A DNA stretch of 64,000 nucleotides. It comes from Youngiibacter multivorans. GTDB lineage: Bacteria > Bacillota > Clostridia > Clostridiales > Clostridiaceae. Within the stretch, counting starts at the first letter, position 1. Every line of letters begins with the position of its first letter. Position numbers and translations under genes: made by a program. Location of the stretch: the NCBI RefSeq assembly GCF_017873395.1, contig NZ_JAGGKC010000002.1:1-64000 (forward strand), in the 5' to 3' direction. Shown here piece by piece: positions 23,442 through 31,020 of the stretch. Below the pieces are notes generated by a model that was not told the origin of the DNA, made no database searches, and saw nothing but the letters and a program-made list of their open reading frames with translations.

Positions 23442-24479
23442 CTAAATATTAAGCTTTCCAATTTGGCTATAATAAATTGCCTCATCCAACAAGGTTCCGA
23501 CATAAGCCTTTTCACTGATAACCCTTTGCAGCACATCGCAAGGTTCCATATCCTTGAATTCACTTGCTACAGCTTCAAGGACTCCCAATTCCTCAAGTGA
23601 AAAATCAGATATATTGATACTAACAACAGGATTTATTGAATATCCTATCTCATCGAAAAGAGGCTCAGCTAGAGATCCAATCGAATCCAGGGTAAGTATT
23701 TCCCTGCAGCCAACTGGCAGAGCTCCAGTCCTTTTGTGCATATATACCAGACCCATCATAGACCGTCCGTGCCTTGAGAAGTTCATAGCATCAGAATACC
23801 AAAGCAAAGACATCAGCTTTGCCCCATTAAGGTTAATAATGAAAGTGGAGAAATACCTTATAACACTGATGACCTTGCTTAAATCTAGCCGCTTCCCTCC
23901 ATTCAGGTCGCACTCCTTATCGTATCTTGAATATATGCTCATTATGGCCTGCCTCTTGAGATACTCTGTCCCCGACTCTTCAATCCTATCCTTGATTTTA
24001 CTCCTGACCTTCTCATACTTGCCAGGGGAAAAACGGGATCTGTTCTTTTCAATCATCGAAAGCGCAAAGAACGGATTCTCATAAGCCATCCTCATCGTCA
24101 TGTCATACGTATCATCCTGGATAAGCTTGCTCTCATATCTAGTTACAGTGACTTCTCCCCATCCCAAAAGAGCTGAAAAATCGCTTTGAGTCATTCCATA
24201 ATAGCTTCTGATTGCAGCTATCTCCTGAGAAGCCAGAAGTCCCCTTTTCTTGCGATACGAGTCTCTTGCCCTCAGCAGATTCTCATCCATCATGGCAGCA
24301 GGGACATATTCATTCTCTGCACCATCGCTAAATGGGCATGAATAATAGGTTTCCTCGTATTCAACGGTCTCTTCCTTTACGATAGCATGAGAATGCCGCT
24401 TTTTAATTTCGATCGTATGTACCTTGCCACATATCGGACAGTCAGTATCTAGCTTACTGGTGATGTAGCCACTGCTCAT
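23442..24479 (-). CDS. SocA/Panacea-domain antitoxin-like protein with zinc finger and helix-turn-helix
   Basis: Three-part protein of 345 residues. The N-terminal treble-type metal site (CPICG near residue 14 and a later Cys) resembles MqsA/YgiT fingers. A helix-turn-helix follows at about 85-135 (YYGMTQSDFSALLGWGEVTVTRYE). The C-terminal Panacea/SocA-like domain (about 205-335) contains LMSLLWYSDAMNFSRHGRSMMGLVYMHKRTGALP. Panacea domains neutralise unrelated toxins in hyperpromiscuous systems. No small toxin gene is next to it; fic is convergent, 580 nt away. GGAGGG precedes the ATG. Confidence 0.85.
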   Translation of the reverse strand: MSSGYITSKLDTDCPICGKVHTIEIKKRHSHAIVKEETVEYEETYYSCPFSDGAENEYVPAAMMDENLLRARDSYRKKRGLLASQEIAAIRSYYGMTQSDFSALLGWGEVTVTRYESKLIQDDTYDMTMRMAYENPFFALSMIEKNRSRFSPGKYEKVRSKIKDRIEESGTEYLKRQAIMSIYSRYDKECDLNGGKRLDLSKVISVIRYFSTFIINLNGAKLMSLLWYSDAMNFSRHGRSMMGLVYMHKRTGALPVGCREILTLDSIGSLAEPLFDEIGYSINPVVSINISDFSLEELGVLEAVASEFKDMEPCDVLQRVISEKAYVGTLLDEAIYYSQIGKLNI

Positions 24480-24791
24480 TTAATTCCCTCCTGAATTCAT
24501 TTATTCATGCTATTACTTCCAGTTCGATCAGAATTTACCAAAGTATTGAAGACTAAATATTTGCATGCCAGAAATCCTTATTTTGGGGTCTACACAATCT
24601 CATTGTTCAAGTCAAGTTGAGAATCATTCAAAACTTGCGCAATTTCCATTAATGGCTTCTTACTACCGTATCCTCTGGTTAAATCCCCTTGAATCTTATT
24701 ACTTCCTTATTCACATTATATGCTATCATATGATAGTTCAAAGAGAGTTTCACTTACCTTTATTCAAAATTCAGCAAAAATGTACAAGAGT
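24480..24791. other. Intergenic region upstream of the SocA-domain gene
   Basis: No gene is seen. A perfect 14-bp palindrome CTATCATATGATAG (24723-24736) is a possible operator, about 245 nt upstream of the antitoxin start. The open frame 24565-24852 lacks a ribosome binding site and crosses a terminator and part of a pseudogene. Confidence 0.4.
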
Positions 24792-24825
24792 AAAAAAACT
24801 CCTGACCATTCTCACGGTAAGGAGT
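24792..24825 (-). terminator. Terminator left behind by a dead antitoxin gene
   Basis: ACTCCT (24798-24803) and AGGAGT (24820-24825), with an inner ACC/GGT stem, are followed on the minus strand by a run of seven T. It lies just past the decayed zinc-finger frame at 24855-25091, so it is that gene's old terminator. Confidence 0.75.
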
Positions 24826-24854
24826 ATTTCTATGTCTGTCATATCCATTTAAGA

Positions 24855-25091
24855 TTAAGATTGAACTGGATTGTACTGAGGCATGTCTATTTCAAATGAT
24901 TCCAAAATCCATATCCAGTGCATTAAGATTGAAGTCTCTGATTTCCGAAACAAACAGTTGCTCCCACAAACAGTGCAGAAAGGTTCCTTACCCTCAAACA
25001 CTATTATCCTGACCTTTATCACCTTTTCCAAAGTGATGCTTTAGGTCGAATATTCGACAAGATCATGACATTCCATACAAAATGTGGTCAT
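24855..25091 (-). pseudogene. Remnant of an MqsA/SocA-type zinc-finger antitoxin gene
   Basis: Behind an AAGGGAG site the frame reads MTTFCMECHDLVEYST, stop, SITLEKVIKV and then FEGKEPFCTVCGSN. The spacing of the two CxxC pairs and the EYS...FEGKE...FC pattern match the N-terminal finger of MqsA-like or SocA-associated antitoxins. An in-frame TAA interrupts it, and the helix-turn-helix and Panacea parts are gone. A terminator still follows at 24792-24825. Confidence 0.6.
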
Positions 25092-25638
25092 TAGCAATAT
25101 TTCTCCCTTTACATGACTATGAAGTGTATTCATCCCTGCAAGGTTGTTCACCTTCTTTTTTACTTAACTTTCACATTAATTATAGCCTACTGAGGAGTAT
25201 TATTCAGAGACATGGATCAATTGTGATTTTTCATAAAAGAAAATTTTACATTCGGTATATGACACCATGTACTGAAACTACTGATCAGAAAGCTCCGGGA
25301 AGACTATTCCTCCTGGAGTCTTGCTTTTGCCAATTCTAAATCGCTTTTGCACAAAATTCATTATAAATGTGCAGTAATGATGAGTATTGTGGAAAATACA
25401 CATCCTTCTACCTACAGCAGATAGTCCTCTACTCTTTATTGTTCAATTCTAACAAAGCAATTCAATCTAAATTTCTGCACATTTCATTCAAACACAGATT
25501 TAGCTATTAATATGAACCGAAATTATCTCACAACACTGAAAATCATGGACGAAAGGCAAGTTTTGTCATATTTATATTTTCTTTTTTTATGTTATTTATG
25601 ACTTGAATTGCATATAATATAGGTGAGGGGGTGTCATT
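25092..25638. other. Intergenic region upstream of the XRE-ImmA-PIN operon
   Basis: No gene is seen. It holds the second copy of the repeat found upstream of fic (25344-25383) and, just before the XRE gene, a TATAAT at about 25614. The latter is the likely -10 box, without a good -35. Confidence 0.4.
25344..25383 (+). repeat. Diverged direct repeat, copy 2 (upstream of XRE-ImmA-PIN)
   Basis: The block around CAAAATTCATTATAAATGTGC matches 21641-21680. In this copy TGCACA and TGTGCA flank the block as an inverted repeat, so it may itself be a regulator binding site kept at both loci. Confidence 0.6.
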
Positions 25639-25992
25639 ATGAAAAGTTCAACAGAACATCTTGGATACAGGCTGAAAGAGTTGCGAGAGCAAAGCGGCTT
25701 CACGCAACGCAACATCGCGAATTTCCTTAAAGTCGACCAGAGTCTTATTTCAATGGCAGAAAAAGGAAAACGTGCATTGACTTCAGACATGATCGAGAAG
25801 CTGGCAGCTCTATATGGAGTCCAGCCAGGCGCATTCCACGAATCAGAATCAGTTCTGAGGCCATTGACATTCGCTCTGCGAGCCAATGAAATACTTGAGG
25901 AGGACCTGGAAGTAATAAGCTCCATAAATAGGATTGCTCTCAATTCAATTTTTATGACAAATTTGCTCGAAGGCGGCAATACCCATGGATAA
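25639..25992 (+). CDS. XRE-family helix-turn-helix regulator
   Basis: Protein of 117 residues with an N-terminal Cro/CI helix-turn-helix (about 8-62; LKELREQSGFTQRNIANFLKVDQSLISMAEKGKR). The tail of about 50 residues probably mediates dimerisation or contact with the peptidase. GAGGGGG precedes the ATG, and the gene overlaps the next by 8 nt. In XRE-ImmA pairs the repressor is cleaved by the peptidase upon stress, which then releases the operon. Confidence 0.88.
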   Translation: MKSSTEHLGYRLKELREQSGFTQRNIANFLKVDQSLISMAEKGKRALTSDMIEKLAALYGVQPGAFHESESVLRPLTFALRANEILEEDLEVISSINRIALNSIFMTNLLEGGNTHG

Positions 25993-26737
25993 GATGGATT
26001 TGTGGAAAAAGGCTGTCAATCTAAGAAAGCAGTTAGGTAAAGATGCAACTTCGTCAATAGATATTTTTGCTTTAGCCTTTTCAATCGAACACCTGTCAAT
26101 TGTCTACTATCCAATGGGTGACAGACTAAGCGGGATTTGTGTAAAGAATTCAGTAAGCAATGTTATTGCGGTGAATTCAGCCATGACGATTGGGAGGCAA
26201 CGGTTTTCGCTAGCCCACGAGCTATACCATCTTTTTTTTGATGACGAGAAGCTTACTGCCATTTGCACAAAAAATATTGGCGTTGGCAGCGAAAAGGAGA
26301 TTGACGCGGATCAGTTTGCATCTTATCTCCTCATGCCGCCTGATGCCTTGTCAGATATGGTAAGGCAGATAAAGAAGACACATTCAGACAAACTATCAGT
26401 TAAGGATATCGTACGAATTGAACAGCATTTTCAAATCAGTCGGCAAGCAGTGCTAAGCAGGCTCATCGCTGAGAAGGAACTGACAATGAAGGATTCAGAG
26501 CCAATGCGCAAGAATGTCATCCTATCCGCGCTAAGTCTGGGGTATGATGACACACTGTATAAGCCAACCCCAAAAGAAAAGCAATATGGAACATACGGAT
26601 ATTATATCCAGCAGGTAGATAGAGTTGCGGAGAAAGGCCTTGTTTCCGACGGAAAGTATGAAGAGCTGCTATTGTCAGCTTATAGACCGGACCTTGTATA
26701 TGGAGATGATGCCGAAGGAGGAGAATTGCTTGACTGA
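25985..26737 (+). CDS. ImmA/IrrE-family metallo-endopeptidase (M78)
   Basis: Zinc peptidase of 250 residues with the motif HELYH in FSLAHELYHLFFDD and a downstream acidic third ligand region (EKEIDADQFASYLLMPP), diagnostic of the M78 family. The C-terminal 80 residues are a family extension of which a second, broken copy exists at 22917-23086. The gene overlaps the XRE gene by 8 nt and the next gene by 8 nt, so the three are translationally coupled. Likely target: the neighbouring XRE repressor. Confidence 0.9.
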   Translation: MDKMDLWKKAVNLRKQLGKDATSSIDIFALAFSIEHLSIVYYPMGDRLSGICVKNSVSNVIAVNSAMTIGRQRFSLAHELYHLFFDDEKLTAICTKNIGVGSEKEIDADQFASYLLMPPDALSDMVRQIKKTHSDKLSVKDIVRIEQHFQISRQAVLSRLIAEKELTMKDSEPMRKNVILSALSLGYDDTLYKPTPKEKQYGTYGYYIQQVDRVAEKGLVSDGKYEELLLSAYRPDLVYGDDAEGGELLD

Positions 26738-27272
26738 TTCGCTCTTCTTCGATACAGACTGCCTATCTGCCTTCCTATGGGTAGGAAACGAAAGTCTACT
26801 CGTTAAGCTATATCCAGGTAGGATCATAATCCCTAAGCCTGTATATGATGAACTGTCTTATCCTGGAGTCACTCATCTTAAAGCACGATTTGACACACTG
26901 CTCTCGAGCGGGCAAGCGAGTTTAGAAAGCATCCTAGCTGATAGTGAAGCATATTTGTTATATTATCAGCTTGCATATGAGCCAAACGCTGGCAATAAAA
27001 TAATCGGTAAGGGCGAAGCTGCCTCAATAGCTCTGGCAAAAAGCTCAGGTGGTATTCTAGCCAGCAATAACCTCAGGGATATCAGTGTCTATGTTGAAAA
27101 ATTCAGTTTAAGGCTTATGACTACCGGAGACATCTTGATTCAGGCGCTAGAGGGCGGTTATATTAACGAATCTCAGGGCAATACCATTTGGGCTTCGATG
27201 CTTGCTAAAAGAAGAAAGTTGGGGTCAGCATCCTTTACAGACTACATCCGTAGCAAAAAAAATGACATTTGA
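26730..27272 (+). CDS. PIN-like nuclease domain protein
   Basis: Protein of about 180 residues starting at a TTG (26730), 8 nt after GGAGG and overlapping the ImmA stop. The opening FFDTDCLSAFLWV, the helix PKPVYDEL, the central GKGEAASIALAK and the following SGGILASNNLRDI match the order of acidic residues in PIN-domain ribonucleases, although an Asn stands where a third Asp is usual. It is probably the effector of the XRE-ImmA-PIN unit. A longer frame to 26625 has no start signal. Confidence 0.7.
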   Translation: MTDSLFFDTDCLSAFLWVGNESLLVKLYPGRIIIPKPVYDELSYPGVTHLKARFDTLLSSGQASLESILADSEAYLLYYQLAYEPNAGNKIIGKGEAASIALAKSSGGILASNNLRDISVYVEKFSLRLMTTGDILIQALEGGYINESQGNTIWASMLAKRRKLGSASFTDYIRSKKNDI

Positions 27273-27330
27273 AAATACTATTTTCCATCATTATGGAAGT
27301 CAAGAATACCCATTGAATCACATTAGTTAA

Positions 27331-27374
27331 AAAAAAAGACCTGGATCTCCATGCAAGCATGGGAACCAGGTCTT
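27331..27374 (-). terminator. Terminator of the long Liv/Dha/cysteine operon
   Basis: AAGACCTGG (27336-27344) pairs with CCAGGTCTT (27366-27374), with an inner CCATG/CATGG stem. A run of T follows on the minus strand. It touches the stop codon of the cysteine desulfidase gene and marks the end of a gene run that starts near 37244. Confidence 0.9.
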
Positions 27375-28645
27375 CAGTTCTCTATCATTATGTTAAGTAT
27401 CTCGGTATCGGTGTTCTTCATCCCCTGCCTGGCCATCCTGCCGATGTTCCTGACAGTTTCCTCGACATCCGATCCTACCAGGCCTTCGCCTTGGTGGAAT
27501 GTCCTTCCTTCCTTGCTCATGTTGATTGCCATGATCATGTTGTCCAGTGCCATTGCAATCTTTGAAGCGCAGGAGGGCTTAGCACCGTCGCACACCATCC
27601 CCCCGGTGGTTGCGATGGTATTGGTTACAATGTTAGAAATGGTCTCGTAGTCGTAGTCAAGAAGGTAGCCAACTCCGCTGCCTGCTGCAGCTGAAGCGCT
27701 GACTACTCCGCAGAAGGCTGAGAGCTTGCCTATGTATTTCTTCTGATGTATAGCCATCAGGTTGGATACTATAAGCGCCCTGTACAGCTTATCGAGCGGA
27801 ACCTCCATGGATTTGGCGAATTCAATTACTGGTATGGATACGGTTATGCCCTGGTTACCGCTGCCAGAATTTATGACTACAGGAAGGCTTGAACCACCCA
27901 TCCTCGCGTCAGAGCCTGCAGCTGCCCTCGCCTTGCTCCTGGTCCGCGGGTCCTTAGGGTCTCCGCTTTCCATTATTGTCCTTCCTACCTCCGCACCGTA
28001 ACTTCTCGAGAGGCCTTCGTCAGCTATTGCTGAGTTATATGAAATCTGTCTGTCCAGGACCTGCACCAGGTCCCAGTTCTCGGCAAGGTCAACACTGTCC
28101 GCATATTCGATTATGCTCTTTAGGGACAATGAGGACTTGTCGGTATCCTCGGAAGCTCCATTCACTGCATCGCATTCAAAGAGCTTCTTTCCATCCTTCT
28201 CTATGCTGTAGAACCTTGTATGGTCGTACTTGATCTCGACCATGGAGCTGCCATCCCCATTTTCAAGTCTTACAGCAAGATACAGGTTCTCCTCGTCCTC
28301 GACGAGAACGATCCTTACGTCCTTGTCCCTTAAAAGCTTTCTTGCTTTCAGCCTGTTCTCGTCGGTGATCCCTTCAAGTACCTGAAGCCCCTTGCTGGAG
28401 TCACCTCCGCAAATGCCAAGCACCGCAGCTGCAGTTATGCCCTTCATCCCCCCGGAGTTTGGCACGGTGACACCCTTAACGTTCTTCACGATATTGCCGC
28501 TGCAGCTTATTACAACCGTATCAGGCATCCCGCCCAGGACCTCTTTAGCCTTAGCCGCCGCCAGCGCAATTGCTATGGGTTCAGTGCAGCCAAGGGCAGG
28601 TATCAGCTCCTTCATAAGTATCTTCTTGTAGATGTCCTCAGTCAT
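27374..28645 (-). CDS. L-cysteine desulfidase family protein (CyuA/YhaM-like)
   Basis: Iron-sulfur enzyme of about 423 residues; relatives break L-cysteine into pyruvate, ammonia and sulfide. Three family Cys motifs are present: LGCTEPIAIALA (Cys20), FCGVVSASAAAGSG and MVCDGAKPSC, which together hold the [4Fe-4S] cluster. The ATG at 28645 is chosen over a TTG two codons upstream because it sits 9 nt from the AAGGAAGTGA site. It is the last gene of a long operon with an amino-acid ABC transporter and an ATC-hydrolase-like gene, consistent with uptake and breakdown of a cysteine-related compound. Confidence 0.9.
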   Translation of the reverse strand: MTEDIYKKILMKELIPALGCTEPIAIALAAAKAKEVLGGMPDTVVISCSGNIVKNVKGVTVPNSGGMKGITAAAVLGICGGDSSKGLQVLEGITDENRLKARKLLRDKDVRIVLVEDEENLYLAVRLENGDGSSMVEIKYDHTRFYSIEKDGKKLFECDAVNGASEDTDKSSLSLKSIIEYADSVDLAENWDLVQVLDRQISYNSAIADEGLSRSYGAEVGRTIMESGDPKDPRTRSKARAAAGSDARMGGSSLPVVINSGSGNQGITVSIPVIEFAKSMEVPLDKLYRALIVSNLMAIHQKKYIGKLSAFCGVVSASAAAGSGVGYLLDYDYETISNIVTNTIATTGGMVCDGAKPSCASKIAMALDNMIMAINMSKEGRTFHQGEGLVGSDVEETVRNIGRMARQGMKNTDTEILNIMIEN

Positions 28646-28671
28646 GCCCAATCACTTCCTTTCCGACATGT

Positions 28672-30372
28672 CTACTGTAGTCCCTGCTTCTTCAGCTTCC
28701 TGTAGAGAGTCGCACGGCTTATGCCCATTTTTTCTGCTATTGCTTCCTTGCTCATCTTGTCAGCCACCATCTGCTTAAGCAGCTGTTCCTCGATGATCTC
28801 CAGGTTGCAGCTCTTCTCCTCTTCCCTGAAGAAGCCGAAGGACATGATGTCATTTTCCTCGACTGCCTTACCCTCAGCATTGAATATTATGGTCTCAAGA
28901 GTCTTGTCCAGCTCGCTGAAGTTTCCGGGCCAGGTGTGGCCTGCAAGTATTTCCAGGGCTTCCCTGGAGAATTTCAGCTCGCTCTTCCCATGCCTTATGG
29001 CAAGCTCCCTTATCCTTCCTTCTATGATGAAGGGAAGGTCCTTCTTCCTGGCCCTTAGCGGCGGGATCTCCAGGGAGTTTTCCATTAGCCTGTAATGAAG
29101 CTCGTCGTTGAACATTTTCTTTCCTGAGAGCTCCTTCAGGTCCCTTGAAGTATGCATTATGAACCTGATGTCAGTGGCTTCATGCTCTACCTGGTTCCTG
29201 GGGTTCTTCCTGTACTTGATGACATCAAGAATGTCCTTCTGCAGGTAAAGCGGGCACTCTTCGATGTTCATCATCAGCACAGTACCCTGGTTTGCAAGGT
29301 TCAGAGCCCCTAGGAGCGGATTCTTATCAGTTCCGAAAAGCTCGTTTTCAAGGTCGCTGTAGGTCTTACCGGTACAGTCCATCCTGACGAACCTTTCCTT
29401 TGACCTGTCAGAGAAGTTATGCATGGACCTTGCGATCTCCATTACCTCGAGCCCATCCTCGCTTCCAATAAGCACGTTGCAGCCGTCAATCGCAAATTCT
29501 TTCGCCTTCTCGATGGTCTCCACCATGCACTGGTCGCTTGAGCGAAGCTTGTCAAAGCTCAGCGACTTGTACCTGTCCATAACCGAAGAATAGCTCCAGT
29601 GGCTGTCCCTCAGGCTCTTGAACGAGAGGAGGATCCCCTCCTTCGCTCCATTAACCACAACATTCTTTTTCGACACGATCCCCCTGAAGCTCTGACCCTT
29701 GTCCTCAAGGAAGAGGCTCTTCACTATCTTGTCCTTGGGAGAAAGTATCATGTTGCTTATGGTGCTGTTCTTGAATATGTCCTCGGCGTTCCGCCCAAGG
29801 ATATCCTCTTCAATGTTGAAATACTTCAGGAACTGGTCGTTGCAGAACGAGACCTCGTTCCTTCCATCAAGGGAGAGCAGGCCCTCCTCGATGGTGTTGA
29901 TTATCGTCTCCCGCTCGCTCTTTGTCTTCTCAAGCAGCGCATAATCCTCCATGTTCTTGAGCCTGAAGGAGAGGAGGTCAGCCATGCTTTCAAGGAAGTC
30001 GATTGCCGGACCTACCTTCTCAAAAATCGATGTCTTCATGTTCTTGGGAACAAGCAGGGCTACAGCTCCTACCGGTCTCTCATTGTACATTATGGGAACA
30101 GATATCATCCCCTGGATCTTGCACTGGGAGCTGTCCACGCAGTTCTTGCAGATTGGATACTTCCTGTTGTCCTCTATGATGAGCACCTTCCCGGTAGTCA
30201 GCACCTCACCGATGACGGAGGTACGTGTCACCGGCAACTGGTTGCTGACATTCCGTGAGGTATAGGCGATCTTGTTGTACTCGCTGTCGATTATGATCAC
30301 GTCTATGTCCAGTATCGTCGAGATCGCCCTGGAATATTTGTTGGCGATGTCCTTTATGTGAAGGAGGTTCAC
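28672..30372 (-). CDS. DhaR-like regulator with GAF, PAS, degenerate AAA+ and Fis-type HTH
   Basis: Protein of 566 residues. A GAF-like domain (about 1-145) contains a tight Cys cluster, CKNCVDSSQC (about 82-92); a PAS domain follows (about 155-215). The AAA+ region keeps the overall order, but Walker A reads GSEDGLEV instead of GESGxGKE and the GAFTGA loop is absent (ELFGTDKNPLLGAL). ATP hydrolysis and sigma-54 contact are therefore unlikely. A Fis-type helix-turn-helix closes it (MSKEAIAEKMGISRATLYRKLKK). It lies inside the operon between dhaL and the cysteine desulfidase gene. A GTG start follows AAAGGA. Confidence 0.85.
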   Translation of the reverse strand: MNLLHIKDIANKYSRAISTILDIDVIIIDSEYNKIAYTSRNVSNQLPVTRTSVIGEVLTTGKVLIIEDNRKYPICKNCVDSSQCKIQGMISVPIMYNERPVGAVALLVPKNMKTSIFEKVGPAIDFLESMADLLSFRLKNMEDYALLEKTKSERETIINTIEEGLLSLDGRNEVSFCNDQFLKYFNIEEDILGRNAEDIFKNSTISNMILSPKDKIVKSLFLEDKGQSFRGIVSKKNVVVNGAKEGILLSFKSLRDSHWSYSSVMDRYKSLSFDKLRSSDQCMVETIEKAKEFAIDGCNVLIGSEDGLEVMEIARSMHNFSDRSKERFVRMDCTGKTYSDLENELFGTDKNPLLGALNLANQGTVLMMNIEECPLYLQKDILDVIKYRKNPRNQVEHEATDIRFIMHTSRDLKELSGKKMFNDELHYRLMENSLEIPPLRARKKDLPFIIEGRIRELAIRHGKSELKFSREALEILAGHTWPGNFSELDKTLETIIFNAEGKAVEENDIMSFGFFREEEKSCNLEIIEEQLLKQMVADKMSKEAIAEKMGISRATLYRKLKKQGLQ

Positions 30373-30377
30373 AAAAA

Positions 30378-31016
30378 TCAGTCCTTTCCAGGCTTCATAC
30401 AGTCTGAAAGAAGCTCAAGCTGATAGCACATGGTTACAGCTCCTGGATCAAGGCACCCTACACCCTTGTTAGTCTGGTAAGTCGCCCTTCCCTTTACAGC
30501 CTCCATGCCCTTGGTGGCTTCCATTCCTTCTACTGCTCCCCGCTTCATTTCTGAAAGTACGGAAGCATCATCCATTCCCGCTTCCATACCGGCTTTCATC
30601 CTTACTATAGCAGTATACAGAGGGTCTATCATGGTCTTGTAGCCAGGCTTTGCATTCCCTCTTTCCATTATCGCAGTGAGCTTAGCCTCAAGTATGGTGT
30701 GAAGCAGAGGTACATCAATGACCTCCTTGTCCCCTATTGCCTGTGAAGCCTTTATGTATGCGCTTCCGTACAAGACTCCTGATGAGCCGCCTACAGTTGA
30801 CATTATGAGCATCCCTATCTTCTTGAACATGTCCTTAAGGCTTAATGCCTCAAGTATCTCACGGCTTGCAACGAGCTTCTGGAAGCCCATGTTCATGTTT
30901 ACCCAGTGGTCTCCGTCTCCGGTTGCAGCATCAAGGTCTGTCACATAATCCCTGTTCTCCTCAAGCTTCTTAGTAACGAGTTCAATATAGTCGAGGTAAT
31001 CCTTCTTAGTCATCAT
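30378..31016 (-). CDS. DhaL-like kinase subunit (ADP/ATP-binding)
   Basis: Protein of 212 residues with the Mg-nucleotide-binding aspartates in DAATGDGDHWVNMNMGF. The usual Gly after DGDH is Trp here. SxVGGSSGVLYGSA and the late GATYQTNKGxGxLDPGA-type loop (GRATYQTNKGVGCLDPGA) also match. DhaL phosphorylates the substrate covalently bound to DhaK. No DhaM is visible in the window, so the phosphate donor may be ATP rather than the PTS, or DhaM lies elsewhere. It is 4 nt behind dhaK. Confidence 0.88.
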   Translation of the reverse strand: MMTKKDYLDYIELVTKKLEENRDYVTDLDAATGDGDHWVNMNMGFQKLVASREILEALSLKDMFKKIGMLIMSTVGGSSGVLYGSAYIKASQAIGDKEVIDVPLLHTILEAKLTAIMERGNAKPGYKTMIDPLYTAIVRMKAGMEAGMDDASVLSEMKRGAVEGMEATKGMEAVKGRATYQTNKGVGCLDPGAVTMCYQLELLSDCMKPGKD

Positions 31017-31020
31017 ATTT

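Noticed and set aside
24565..24852. 95-codon plus-strand frame upstream of the SocA gene
   Set aside because: No ribosome binding site; it crosses a minus-strand terminator, which suggests chance.
27336..27374. Terminator considered as shared with the PIN-like gene on the plus strand
   Set aside because: The T run is on the minus-strand side only; on the plus strand the stem is preceded, not followed, by the homopolymer.
29599..30258. 219-codon plus-strand frame opposite the DhaR-like regulator
   Set aside because: Antisense shadow of a well-supported gene; no family resemblance and no start signal.
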